NCBI GenBank assembly: GCA_018105865.1
Contig: CM030837.1
Location: forward strand, 5,635,475 to 5,699,474
DNA: 64,000 nt
Reading direction: 5' to 3'
Source of the DNA: Metaphire vulgaris
Lineage: Eukaryota > Annelida > Clitellata > Crassiclitellata > Megascolecidae
The notes under the pieces are model-generated. The model was not told the origin of the DNA, made no database searches, and worked only from the letters and a program-made list of their open reading frames with translations. The translations under genes were made by a program, and so were the position numbers. Of this stretch, positions 13,701 to 28,500 are shown piece by piece. Within the stretch, counting starts at the first letter, position 1, and the number at the start of each line of letters is the position of its first letter.

Positions 13701-14284
13701 ACTCAATATAGCATGTAAGAGAAGAAAAGGCAGTGCATAATGTCTGAAATAAGGCATGAAAAAACCCCCTGAAAATCAGCATTTCAAACACACTAACATA
13801 AGTCAAGCAATAGCTTTCCAAATTCATCTGCTGAGGATCGAGTCAATATCAGAAAAGGTCACCATAGAAGAAAGCACAAGAAAGACATTCAAAGGGAAAC
13901 AATGCACACTGTGTACCGGTAATCAAAGATCTACTAAATAGAGAGGCTGACCTCGTATCAAAGGCCTTGATGGTATTACTCGTCCTTCTTTCAGCATTTC
14001 TTGCGTCAACTGCAGCACGGAATAGAGAAGCTCAAGTACGTAGACGTACAATTGTATCTGTTGCAGTCTTCGCTCTTTTTCGTTGATTGTCAGCGATAAC
14101 CCAGAATCGTGTGAAGGCAAAGCCTTTCCAAGAAACAGCGACTGGGAAAGAGTGTTGCTGTGCACACGTGCCAATTGCATGATGCATTTAGAAAGATCCA
14201 GAATGAATTCAAATCTCTCTATAAGCTCAACATCCACTTTCTGAAATAAGAATTAACAAACATAATCTAATCACAAGCATAATG

Positions 14285-14327
<43 letters not shown>

Positions 14328-17300
14328 TGGTGATGATGATTATGATGATGATGATGATGATGATAATGATGATCCAAAAGTATTTTGTGTAATTCAAAGT
14401 TTCATTTATGGTTTTGTAATGAACAAAGAGCAAAATGAAACAAATTGATCAGATTATATTTTCAAATTGGACTCAATTTCTACAGGTCAGTGTGGCTCGA
14501 TATTATAAAGGACACTTCTACGCCTGTCAAATAATTGTGCGAATTTGCTGATTTGCAAACTACCACACCGCATGCCTATTTAAAACTACTATAGATTAGT
14601 CTATAGCTTTACTACTTAAATCATGAAAAGCAGCTACTTGCAATTTATTGCAGGAGAGAATATTGTAGAAAACTCATCACTATAGCAATTGTAAACAAAT
14701 TATTACAGTCAGCCCAAATTTTTATTATAATGTCTGTGGAATTACTATTTATATTTTTTATTTCTAAAATCCATAAATAAGGGGCTGTCCATTAATTACG
14801 CAACCAAATTTTGGGCAATTTTTGACCCCCTCCCCCTTGTCAACAACTGTCAACTTTCAGTGACACCCTATAATTATGTCAAAAACTTCTGACCCCCCTC
14901 CCACTAAGATCAGCGACAGGTCCCCCTAAAAAGTTCAGAAGGTTATTATTTTTGTGGTTCTGACCTTTTTCCACTTTTTGATTGCCAGACTTTTTCCATT
15001 GTGATAAATAGTATTCCATAAAATTTTCTAATTTTTATTATTTGTAAAAAAATGAAATTGTTGATGCCAACTTCTCTTGACCCCTCCTCTCCTGTCAACA
15101 ACTGTCAAACTTTTTCAAACCCTTTCCCCCTATTTTGTTGACGTAATTAATGGACATCCCTAACCTGATTTGATGAACCTTAAATTAACAACTAAATTTA
15201 TGACTAGAATTGTATATGGATAAAAACATTAATTTTCTAACACTTAGGAGCATTTTTTCGTTAAGTTCTGGAGCAATAAATGAAATCGATGGCTCCAGTT
15301 CCATGTGAAAGACACAAGCAGATGGTGAGGCTGGGCTGTTGATCGAGTTCGTAAAGTTGGAAAAGTGCAACGGCGAGTTTCCAGAAGACGAAGCGAAGCC
15401 AAGCTGGCGCGGCTGTGCAGTCAGATTCAAATGGGAGGCTGCGAAACACGCAAAAAGAAAACCTCCATTGACCATAAAAAATGCACTATATCATAAATCG
15501 CATTTGAGAGTAACGCTTCAAACTTGAAAGACAATAGTAATCTGGAAAAGGTACAGTTTGGTCATTATTGTTGCAGATTTACCGGTAATGGAAGTTTTTA
15601 TTTGTTGATATGTTTCAGTATTGAGAGCACACCAAAACCCCATTAATCAGTAAAGACTTCTAAATTATGCAAATCATCCATTTCAACTTGTTATTTCAAG
15701 AATAACTAAGTAACATAACAACAACAGTGCTATAAAAAATTCAGCTTAATATACATGTTGAATTCTATGGTTGAAAAGTCAACATAATGTCATCAACTGT
15801 TAAATAGCTAGTAGTTCATAAAAAAGACCCTTCCTATTCAAGTACTAAAATAAACAAATAATAATAATGGTATATAATTAAATAATCAGAAAGCAATGTC
15901 ATAAAAAGACCCTTCCTATTCAAGTACTAAAATAAACAAATAATAATACTGGTATATAATTAAATAATCAGAAAGCAATGTTTAATATGTAAATCATGAT
16001 TATGGATAATACCATTGCTACCACGATGATGACACAGAGAAGATGAAGGTGCAACAATAGAGGGAGAATTACTCAGACTCGAGTTTGAACTCGGAGTTCC
16101 AAGCAGAAATTGTACTAAACACGGAAAGGCAGACAAAATCAAATGCAAATAAAATATAAATAACAACATAAAAGATATAAAAATATTTTTTAAAATGTCT
16201 ACTGATAAGCAACAAACATAAGAACTTAAAGAATAACAAAGAATAGCATAATACTAAACCTAGCTAGCTGCCCTGGTGGACTGTAAAACCAAATTGTTAG
16301 AGCAAACAAAAAAGTATCTGTGCCAAATAAAATGCAGAGGCACACAGATTGAAATGTATATAAAAAAATAACAGGTTCCAATGTGTTCAATTTCAAACTA
16401 TGAAAAAAGGAAATTATTTTTAAAAACCAAACAAAGAATAAGGAATCCCAAAAACACTAAAAGCTAAAAGGAACTGAAGAAATGAACATTAATATCACAC
16501 ACAGAATGCTATTTACTCACCAGAGGGCGGTGACATTGATTCAGCTGAGGCCATTTTTACTAATGAGGACTGCCTTTGTGTCACAGCATTCAGCGCCTAA
16601 CAATGACAGCAACTGATCAAGACAAAGTGTAAATTTTAAAATACTTGTATTGTTAGCACAGATTTCCAATTTATACATAATCCAATGTTTTCAAACAATG
16701 CCGTGACATGTATTTATTTACATTAAAGGCAGCTGCTATTAATTGGCTAAGGAAAAAAATATTAGACTGCACTAACAAGCAGTGACAGTAACCTATCTTG
16801 AGCATTAGCAGGCAATTGATATTGAAATTATAACAAGTTTCAAAACTGAAATAAATCATTATTAATCATTAAAATCATCATTAATCATTAATTAAACAAT
16901 AATAATTAATAATAATTAAAAATAATAATTAATAATTAATAAATGATAATAATTAATCATTAATTAATCATTAAAACCATCATTAATCATGATTAAACAC
17001 AACTTCACCAATTAAACAAAATAAACACTTTTCTTCCTATCAATTCACAATATTGAAATCAATACAATGGAAACAATTATTGTTGACCTAAATTGGCATG
17101 GCCATTTTATAAATGAAAGCTATTGCATCTGACTTACTTATGTTACAAGCAAATCTGAACAACTCTGAAGCATCTACACACAGACAGCGTTAAATTTTTT
17201 AGGTCTATTTACCGGCAGAAGTAACGAGATGCTTTGAAAGAGACAAAGATTTCAGAAAACCAAAGGTTGGACTAACCAACCCATAATTTTTTACAATCGC

Positions 17301-20300
17301 TGAGGTGTTAAACTCCAATCCCATTAGCAAATTGGGCAGTGAGCTCTGCTAACCTTTGATGAGCTTGGAGCCTGCAAATCTTTGGGACTGTTGTTCCGAT
17401 TTCCACGAATATCCGGACTAGATGAGGTTTTCTGTAAGTCGTGATCCATGGTCAGATTACGAAATATTCGTTCTCTGAGTGGAATAGGAACAGGATTGGA
17501 AGAAGGCAAATTGACATCCGACGGACGTTTTGGTCTGTTCGTGGCAGAGGATATGTTTACGCCGCAAGGAGCAAACCAATCTTCACCTGTGGTGGAAGCA
17601 ATGACTATTCTAAACATGCATTGCAATTAAAACTATTTCCAACGCAAAATGAATTAACTACATTAGGCTACAGCATAAGCAAGACCATATTATTACCAGC
17701 ATGACATCAAAGAGTCGTGCCTGCAATGGAGATCCACTATCAGAATTAATCTAACAATTGAATTTCTGGCTGGATTAGGAGCAAAACAACTCCTGATCTT
17801 TATCTTTACTCAGATTATTAACTTGAGTCATTATTACTGAGTCAGATTATTACACATAATCAGCCTCTGTATTCTATACTGTCTACGCAAGGTCACATTT
17901 CAGCTTATAAAATGGACGCATATGCACAAAAAATAAACAAATAAAGTAAGAATATTGCAAAAATAAAGACAGACATAGTTAAAAGCAACGGTGGTATTTG
18001 TAACTGACTTGGAATTTCCTCTCTAGAAACGATGACAAAATCATCCAAGCATGGAGAGGCAGATCTCGACGGAAGTGCAGCAACGTACGGCATTTGTTTT
18101 GGACTTGAGTCTTGCTCTTTCAACTTTGTCGAAATAGATGGCTGAAAGCAAAGGTCACAGAGTCACAGACAAAACAAAAAACATTTAGGGGGGGCAGAAG
18201 ATGGCAGAGTTGGTTACGTGCTGGAGTGTCAGGCTGACGGAGCAGGTTCAAGCCCCGCTAGTGCCCCTAGTGGCTTTCACACAGGCAGTAATGCCTTCTA
18301 AGCCACTTTAAATCATGCTAAGTTTTTTTAAAGACTGGACAACAGAAACAGTTAATTATCAGTACTACAACTCTTGCAAAAACTACTTTCAAAAATCACA
18401 GATTCAAATGGGCAACTGAATTTTATTAATTTAATGCAATAATTCTTGATGAAATTGTCATCAAATAAGAAGGTTTCAATTCCTTAATTTTTAACTTGTC
18501 GAGTCACAAAAACTAATTATAATATTACTTACTGGTTGAAGAGCAGTTGGTAGCTTTTCTAAGGAAAAAGTCGAGTGAACGTGACGGATGGGCGAGTTAA
18601 GCGATGCTGGAGAAGTGGGCATTAAAGGAACAGAATCAAATCGCCTCTCAAGTGTCTCGGTGTCTACAAGGAAGAACAAGGAAATGTTCAGTCTCAAGCT
18701 TCATACTTAAGAATTCAAAAGTTTCTAGTCAAACGTCAACTTACAATCTACTCATTAGCAGTGATTAGACGAAACAACATTGTACATAAGCAACAAGAAA
18801 TGTTCTCATATTTATACAAGGCTGTTAAGTAATAAAGCCATGATGGTAAAATCATGATGTCCAAAAAAAACTTTACACCAAACTTGTCAATATTTTGGCT
18901 CAAAGACAGCCGAGACTAGTCTTTAAACTAATGACCTATGCTCCCTCTAAGTGGCACGGCCATGTAGTAGCTTAAAACCTGCCACACACTCATCTTAAGC
19001 CCAGTGCATGGCATGAAAACCAGCATAAGCAATGCTTGCACACATCGTTTTAGAGCACTGCTCACATAAAATACATTTTGAACAGATGAGTTTGCTCCTT
19101 AGAAGGAATATAGCGAATGACTGACATCAACTAATTTCTGAACAGTTCACTCATAGTAACCTGGTCTTTTGGTCAGGAATTCGTGATGAAAGAATTTATC
19201 TGAAATGAAAAATACAAAGAACTTAAATAATCTATAGACTCGGTAATCTATCAATAGCATTAAAAAATTACCTACATTGATGGAAAATGAGCGCACACAT
19301 ATACACAAACAAATAAACACACACAAATGCACACACAAGCACGCACGCACACAAACACACACACACACACAGATTCAACTTGTAATCATACAATAAGGAA
19401 CTTCAAAGCTAAATTTGAATATTATAATCAGCTATCAAACTTTTTTCAGATTTTTCAGAAATATTTCTCCTACGATGCATAATAATACTGGTTTTGAGAA
19501 ACTCATAGCCATCTTCTATGTAAAAGATCGTTCACTCACCAAAGTCAATACGTTTGCTTGGATCGGAGACTAAAAGTCCTAGCAGAAGACTACTCAGTTC
19601 TGCACTCGTCTTTGATGGTATTCTAAATGCAAGAAATAATTAACTATCAAAGTCAATGCAAAAATCAAACCAATAAAACTTGATAACCATTTAGGTTCAG
19701 TCTATACAGTTTATAGGTCCAATACATCACAAATTTGTATACCACTATGTGTTTAAAACTTTAAACTGCATAAAAGATGGATTTCCCTTCCTGAATAGTC
19801 CAACGTTAAAAATTTTTCCTTACAAAAACTGCCAACGAATTTCTTTTTCACATCACTCATCATTCTACATCACTCATGCGCTAATGGTAAGAGAAAGGGT
19901 CATCATCGTTTTATTTATTAAGCAAAATAGACATTTTTAAAATTGCATCAGAGACAAATTTATATGCTAGGGTTCAAGGCTTCTATACCGAGATTTAATT
20001 TCAGGATTGGTCCGGTATCTCTGTTTAAGTTCCTCCTGATTTCGAGCACAGAATGGCGCCTTTCCTGTAAGGCACTGATAGGTTATGGCTCCAACACTCC
20101 AGAGATCAGCTTTACCGTCATACCTTGATGATAAGAGCACTTCCGGGGCCTGAAGAGTCAAACACCATACACTACACTTTTGGCATAGTAATGAATGTAA
20201 TGCAAAAATTAAAATTGAATCTTAGCTTCAAATCTCTAATCACTGACTTGAAATTTTAACCTCAGACCATGAATATCAAAATCATAAAATAATATAATGC

Positions 20301-21677
20301 AAATCACCAAAATCACACCAACTGTTGAAGCAATAAAAAATTTAAAACAAAATTGTACTAATGCAGAAAAGTAACTGGACAAGCAGATAAATCATATTTG
20401 TCCATCAATTATTCATTTTCAGTTGCCAAAATTTTCTTAATTATAATTTTTCAAAGCACTGATGCTTGACCAATTATCTGCAATTATAATATATTATTTT
20501 AAGGCAAATAGTTAATATTTCTTCTAATATTCTTCTAATCAAAGTGGATTACATGTTCCATAAATTGAGATTTGCTTCTTTAAAATCCAATCCATTTTCC
20601 TCCAAGACTTAAATCAGGATACAACTCAACCTGCCATAGAGACTGACTGAACAAAATATCTTTTATGATAAGCTTATTTGTATAATTTTCATCAGTAAAA
20701 AAATGGAATGTACACACAAAAACACCAAAGCCACAGACTGACTAACAAAATGACTAATTCTGAATAGAGAGAGAATATGATAAACTTACCATGTACAACG
20801 GTGTGCCACACAATGTCTTGGCCATCATTCCTTCTTCCAGAAACCGAGCAAAACCAAAATCGGCTAAAATAATAAACGACAATTCAAACTAAATTTTAAA
20901 TGGCAGAAACAATTAATTAAGAATAAGTTACATGAATAATTCAATGGCTAATAACAATTTATAATCTGATTTAAAATCAAATAAATATCTGATATCACTA
21001 GGATAAACAGATCTACATGAAACATTGTAAAATGATAAGTATTCTAGTTTCAGCAATACATACGCTTCCAAAAACACAAATATCGCAATGAAAATTAATC
21101 GTACATTAATCGATACTTTTGAAATATTAGTACTGATTTGTGAAATGCTCCTTGTTTCAGCATAGCTATTTATGACAGATGACATAAGCTGTATTTCCAA
21201 CACTGGCATATATTGAATAGATTTGAGTCTTAGAGCAACCTAATCATCATAAAGAAATAAAAAGTAAATGAAGCAAAATTCAGACTCTCATGAAACAAAT
21301 AAATACCTATTTTGAGAACAAAAAATAACGGATTAGTCTTCTGCTGTTCACTTTTTGAGATAAGAATGTTCTGTGGTTTTAAATCTCGATGAACGATTCC
21401 CTTCAAGTGAAGAGCCATCAGAGCAGAAGCTGCAACGACAAAAGAGAAATCTATTAACAAAAAAACCACTGCATTTATTCAGGAACAAATGCGTCAAATG
21501 CGTTTTGAAAGGCAAAGCATCAAAGCTGACTTTCTTAACATTCAGAAAAATAAAATAAAATTCGTGCAAAACTTGCCAAAAATACTCACCAATTTGTTGC
21601 AGGAAAACTGCAATGATATTCTCTTTCAATGGAGCTGATTCTAAATTAAACAGTACAAAATGCTAACAGTCAGAAGC

Positions 21678-21719
<42 letters not shown>

Positions 21720-22955
21720 CATACACACACAATATATGGAAAGCTTGATTAATATCTTATTTTACTTACAGTTCTACAGAAAACAGAAGCATCAAAATTA
21801 ATCTTAAACAAGAATAATTTTAGCACAAACTACAGCTGGATCTGACAAAGTTGTGATAGCGCTGTGAGCTCTTTCAATCTTTCAACGGTATCCGTGACAG
21901 AGCTCCGTCCAAAAGATGTGGGGTAATATTAAATTCGAATGCTGAGATTTGGAGCATACTTTCAGACAATATGACAGAATATCGGCATCACCCCACTCCC
22001 ACAACTGATAAAATACTAATATCAATTTTGCACGAATTTCACAACCAATCTAGGTCTGATGGTCTGATTAGGGGCTGGGCCCCTTACGACTGCACTGTTG
22101 AACAGGATGCTAAATAGCAAAAGGAAATTGCTCACCATTTACATATTTGGACAAATCTCCACCATTGCAATACTATAAAAAATACCAAGTTACAAATTAT
22201 AATAAAGTCTTTGAAAACGAATGCAAACTGAACATCAATTAAGGCTGTAAATACTATAAGGTGACAATTTGGCCATATTTGAAACAGAAAATTAAATGTG
22301 AGGTCCACAGTGAGGATATGAAATTATGTGTTGTTCAGTGACCAAACCTTATACAAATTACTAATAATTATGCATCATCATTTGCCTCAATAACTGGGCC
22401 ATTAGGGAAATCAGATGCAGTACTGGTAATCAAGGCTATTTTCCCAATTATAGAAAATGTAACCTATGCAGAATGTGCTTGCACATATTGTTCAGCATGT
22501 AAAGAATAATAAACATTTGAAATCACTGCAAAGAAACACAACTGACAAAAGAAATCAAACTCTGACCACTTTAACATCAATCTATTATTATATCCTCAAA
22601 ATAACAACATTTAGTTACCGGTATTCTAACCGCCAACCTATTTGATATATTCAAAACAGAATTGTTAGTTTCACTTACTGCTGCACAACTTGAAAAGCAT
22701 TATTGTATGTGACTTTATAAAACTGGATTGTTTTATTCTTAAAGAAAGCAAAATTCAAAGCATATCTTGGCACAGTACTGGTAAATACACTGTCACTTAT
22801 GAACATCAGTCTGCCAGCAACATTGCGTTCCTGTAATTCCAGCATACACAGCTGTTCTCTTTTATACAAAACAGCTGAATACATCGTTGTTTGATCCGAT
22901 TCGCAACTGACAGAGCATTTTCTGCTTTGCATATATTTGCGCTCTAGAAATGCTT

Positions 22956-22991
<36 letters not shown>

Positions 22992-25543
22992 TGACAAAAT
23001 CAATGTCTTGATTTAATACCTCCATTATCAGGAAGACATGATCAGATGTTTCCTAAAATGAACAAAACAGTGAAAGCACAGTTATACTATATAAAAAAGA
23101 TTAAATAATCAAATTCATATTCAAAAAAGTAATTCACCATTTCTTTAAATATATACATTAAAAACTTACCAGTGCTCAATAGGATAAAGACCAGCTGAAA
23201 TCATCAATTCTCATCAGTTAACCTACAATTATGTCTCCATAGTTCTATTGGGAAGAGTGAGAGCTCTGCACTGACATGAACTGTCAATCAGAGTTTGTTC
23301 CTGGGGACTACAGAATATGTATATATGGCATTCCTGAGTCCATTGGCATGGAGTTGGCAGTAATATGGTGCATATGGAACTTTAGGCTAATATCCAGTAC
23401 ATCATTGCAGTCGTCGTCGTCATCATCCTCGACATCATCATCATCATCGTCACCACCACCACCACTATCACGACCACCACCACCTCGACCCCCACCACCA
23501 CCGCCATCAATCAAAGGGCTATAAAAACTGAACACTTGCATTTGACATGTTAGCATGTAACTAACTTTTCATTTATATTATGAAAGCCAGCAGCTACCTA
23601 ATGACATTTGGACAATTGAAAAACAGACCAGTGAAAGGACTAAAGACCTAACAGATTCATTTTATGCATCACATGGGGTGAGCATTCAAACTTAATACAT
23701 TATCTGACCAGAGTTTCACACGTAGCCATTAAACGGTTATAAAACATCACCTGACCATCATGGAAAATTTAAAGTTTTATGCCAGAATCAGCAATTACCC
23801 TAATGTCTACACTCTACAGCAATAAAAAAGTTACAGTTATAGATAAACATTAATCTGATAATCTATAGATCCATATGCTACTTTTTAATATCATCTGATA
23901 TCCAGGATATTATTCAAGGTAAGAGTCCATTGATCAAAATATAATAAAACCATAACTTACTACCTAAAATCATAGATTATCAAATATAAGATAAACATTA
24001 ACCTTCTCAAATACTTCACAAATGATGTCCCATTCAAAGAAGATGAGTCACAGGAAAATGCTTAACCCTTTCACCCCATGGGGAAATATTTCAGCTTCAT
24101 TACCTATTGATTAGGCCTGTATGGTTTGCTGTGGTCAAAGAGTTAAGATTAAATATTTTGGTTTTAAACACAGGACCAATGAACCAATGTTGAGGCACAT
24201 GGAGCCACAGGACTTGGTCTACAGTCTGTCTGTTTCCATAGCATTTGTATAACTAAAATCCCTAAAATAAAAGTTCTTAGTATAACTAGTTGCTAGATTG
24301 AATAAGAAATATACTACTTCAACCGATTACTCCCACTGGTCAAGGTATTGAGCTTATTTGAGTTCTGCAGTGGCCAAAACTATGTACATTTATAGCAAAT
24401 AAAACTGACTTCTCAACTTCCAAAATAGAATTAGGCCCTGAAACCTAAGCTGTTCCTAAATACCGGTAGGTGCATGGGTAATATTCAATTGAAAAGTCCA
24501 TCACAAAAAGTGATGTAGCAGACAGAAAATGACCCAGTTCTTTGCTATGAAAGATATCTTACAAAGCAAAGGTCATCCAGCTGTTCTATTCCATGCTAAA
24601 AGAACATTCATTGAACTGTCAATTCTATTCAATTCAGTATACAAAGTACACAGTACTGTCAGTACATTCTGCTTTACTAAGTGTCCAACACAATATAAGG
24701 TTTGATATATCTGCTTGCATAATCAGTACAGTCCTTGACCAAAGTACCCTATTCTCTAATCAATCTGCTTCAGCTATCCAGGGCCTTGGCTATAAATCAG
24801 AACACTCCTGTTTTGCCGGCTCCAAGGTAAACAAATCTACAGCAGAGTTCAAGGAACTGATGAACTGAGCCACATTTAAAAGGCAAATTATTTTTAAAAC
24901 AACAAAACATGCAGCAATACACTGCATGTGATTGGTCGACTATATTTATCAAATGTGCCAGCAGGCAGAAGTAACCCAATTATATCTTTTCTCATTGGCC
25001 AACAAGTCAACAAAACAGTGAATCGGAACTTGTCACTGGCAGAGCAATAACATAATGAAATAGCTCAGCTGTCCTTGAGCTCCTGAACTATTAAATGAAG
25101 ACCAACTATACAACTGTAGGTACCACCACACATTAAATTCCAGGTAGCAGTTATAAATTAGTTATAATGCTACAACACAATAGGAGAAGGCATTTTGGCA
25201 TATTGCCAGTTAATGGCCTATGCAATGTAAAACGTGTCACAGATTGAACCACACTGTCCCACTGGCTATTCATCAAAAGCTAATATAAGAACCTTGACCA
25301 TGTAGCATTTTCCACTGTCAACTTTGATCAGGTAAATCTGGTGCTTTCTTAAAAATAGCCAGGTGCACAAAATGTGCTTTGAGTTTAACGTCGAGCAGCA
25401 TTTCCATTCTCCATGATTCAGTTGCTTACTAAAATGTAGTGTCTACTGACTTGGCATCTAATGATTTTAAAATTATTTCTATTATTATTATTATTATTAA
25501 ATGACCGTTCACTCGCAGCACTATTATTATTATTATTATTAAC

Positions 25544-25589
<46 letters not shown>

Positions 25590-28500
25590 AAGATTTCTAT
25601 TTGCTTCTTAATGATTATGATGATTATTGATTTACCGGAGAAAGCACTAATGCAGAATGTTGAGGGGGAGAGGTCCTATTCTTGAGAATAGTGCCATAGA
25701 GATAGTAGTGCCCAAAGACAAAATAACCAATGGAGAAGAAAACTCCTGTTTTAGAGATGAATTTATGCTTTATCTGGTGATTACAAATACTGTTAATATT
25801 CGGGATATCATATTTTTCATCTAATCTGCATTTATAGCATATTTGTTTTTAAAAATCTCAGAGTTTCATTGATAAAAGAAAGTCTTAAACATTGATTTCA
25901 GATAATCTTGGGTCCAAAAAGACCAAGTAAAATCAACGTAAAAATAAAGATGCATATCCTGGAACTCTCTTCACTAATTAATATCACCACTAATTAATTA
26001 GCAGGGGGAGGAAGGCACACACCTTTCCATTCAACAGGCAATTGAATTTTGCTATTCCTCACTTTTATTGCACTTTAACTGCTAAACTCAGTGCTTTTTC
26101 AGTGGGAACACATGAGAACAGTGTTCCCATACCTTTTTGCCAGATTTGTTTATATTGATATGCACTGTTGTGTGTTTTACTTACAATAGGTTCTTTTTTC
26201 AGCTGGAACATATGCAAACAGCGTAAATTACAGTTTAAAAACAATGAGCTACAATTGTATATAACTATTCCAAGTGCTGTTATTCAACTTATACTTATGG
26301 TATGCTTCTTACGACAAAACAGACGTGAAATGAGTTCCAAAACCTTTTCTCCTAGAAAAAAGCACTGGCTAAACTTATTGAGCATTGAGAACAGAAACAG
26401 GTTTTCACTTAACCCTTTCACTTCTAGACCCTTCGGCCCAAAGAGCTCCTAGACCTAGCCATTTTCTGTGACCCTTCTGGCCAATTGGCTACGTATATGA
26501 GTAATGCATGGCAGTCCAGAATGCAGCAATGATATTTAAACGTGCTCATAGATGGTTTTCTGTGATAATATCACTTTGCTCATGCCAGTACCAGGGGGGG
26601 AGGATGGGTTGCCATAGTAACGAAAGGGTTAATAAATTTATAGCATCTAAATGATGGCATGCACAAATTTATTCATAAACTTGAACACAAGACCTGGCTG
26701 ATGTAGATTTCATGCATTGAATCTTAATATCTGAAGCTCACAACTTACTGCACAATCCAAGAATGACACGATATTTCTGTGCTTCACGCTTTTTAATTCC
26801 TGTGACAAAAAAAACAACAGAAATTTTCTGAATAAAATGAAATATAAAAATAATAAATAAACAACAACCATGTGGATCATAGAACAGCTAATACATTGTA
26901 CAGACACAGGAATTATGTAGCCAAGGAGCAATTATTGTTCTTTCAACTTCTGATACCATTTCCAGAAATGAAAGGCCACCCTCAAGGGGACTCAAAATTT
27001 CAAAAAGAGGCAAAATTCTCAATTTATATAGAGCCCTGACAGTAAATCACTAGTCACCAGAACAAAACAATATGCAGACCAGGCTAAAGTCAATTTCTCA
27101 CCATTGAACAATTGAGACATTTGGAAATGACCCCAGATAAATGACTGATCAAAGGCAGGGGTTATACTCAACCAACTGAGCAATTATTACCCAAAGTCCA
27201 TCACATTTGGTGTTCACTGTTCAGCATTCAATTTTTCAAAATGATATGGGGTCTCACATCACCCCCACTAAAAATGTGTGTCTTCCAGTAGAGATTGGAT
27301 GGCCAAAAATGAAAATTTTTTCAATCCCCCAATCCTCTAGCAATCAAACTCTATACTCCACGATCTTTGGAAGATTATAATTTAAGATGATTGCGTTAAA
27401 TTATGTTAAATATGTTAAGATGTGCACTATATGCCAGATCTATCAGAGATATTATCACATGTGTAGGCTTATGCAATTTTTAGTCGATCCAGAATCCATT
27501 ATTTACCTGCAGAACTAAAGTACATCCTACACAAAAAGATACAAAGAAACATACAAATGCAAAGAGAGGTCCAAAGACCAAGTGAATGACTAAGTACTTC
27601 TAACTCGCTGCTGTAGGGCAAAATATACAGCAAAATGAACCAACAATTCCATTGTTATGACTAGAATTATATATCAAAGCACCATTTCTCAAACCTCAAA
27701 GAAAGATATCATGAAAGTTCTTAGTACACTGACGTAATGCAAATACTAACCTTGAGCACTGCAATCTCCTTCGACAAAACATGATGAGCTTTTGATAAGA
27801 AACTTTTGTCAATTCTCTTAATGGCAACTTTCTCAGTTATTTGCTACAAGCAGAAAAAGTATTGAAAACTAAGTATCCATATTTGCCAACATATGCTGCC
27901 ATTGTTACATAGATTTCAAGTTACCTAACCATACCATAGAAGCAAGTAATCAGTCTTCATTGCCTGTCAATTGTGGTGAGTCAAAAGTTTTCAGTTCTAA
28001 TTTCTAAAAACCTACTGCCGCTATTACTGGTAATTACAATTTTTATACTAATGTAATTTATCCTTGTCTAATTAAAACAATTGAGGCATGATTTTATTTC
28101 CGAGCTGTTAAAACCAGGATGCCAAAGCTAAATGGCAGGAGCTAAAATATTCTATTATTTTCCTCATCTAATGATTGCCATTCTTTTGGAACAATCACAT
28201 TTATAACTGCAACCATGTCTAAATGCATCCTGAAACCAAATATAAACTTCCATCCAATTCTACATTTTTAAATTAAAATACTGGTACGTTTCATCTTGGC
28301 ATCCAACAGTATATTCAGGATGATTTACAACCTTAAAAATATACAATGCCTATACAATAGCTGTCTGAAATGTTCATTATGCAAGGTTCATTCCATGCAA
28401 ATGTATAAATTCTATCTACCGTAATCACTTAGAACTTCATTCAGCTTTTCAAAAATTATTTTTGCCATCTAGATATCATGCCAGAAGTTTACATATTCTG

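Noticed and set aside
16259..16273. Possible micro-exon of the Ulk-like gene (GGCAGCTAGCTAG)
   Set aside because: Exon 16521-16596 joins 16013-16114 in phase without it and gives the expected [13 protein letters not shown] text; using the first acceptor gives a stop.
17587..17609. Alternative upstream acceptor for the exon 17354-17586
   Set aside because: It shifts the frame to an immediate stop; the CAG at 17587-17589 keeps phase.
18191..18265. Functional tRNA gene
   Set aside because: A and B boxes are present but acceptor and anticodon stems do not form; it is better read as a SINE head.
23276..23556. Pro/Ser-rich and Gly/Asp-rich frames on opposite strands
   Set aside because: Both come from an imperfect triplet repeat inside a Ulk intron, with no splice logic.
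25461..25685. Leu-rich frame resembling a signal peptide
   Set aside because: It arises from TTA and CTGT microsatellites.
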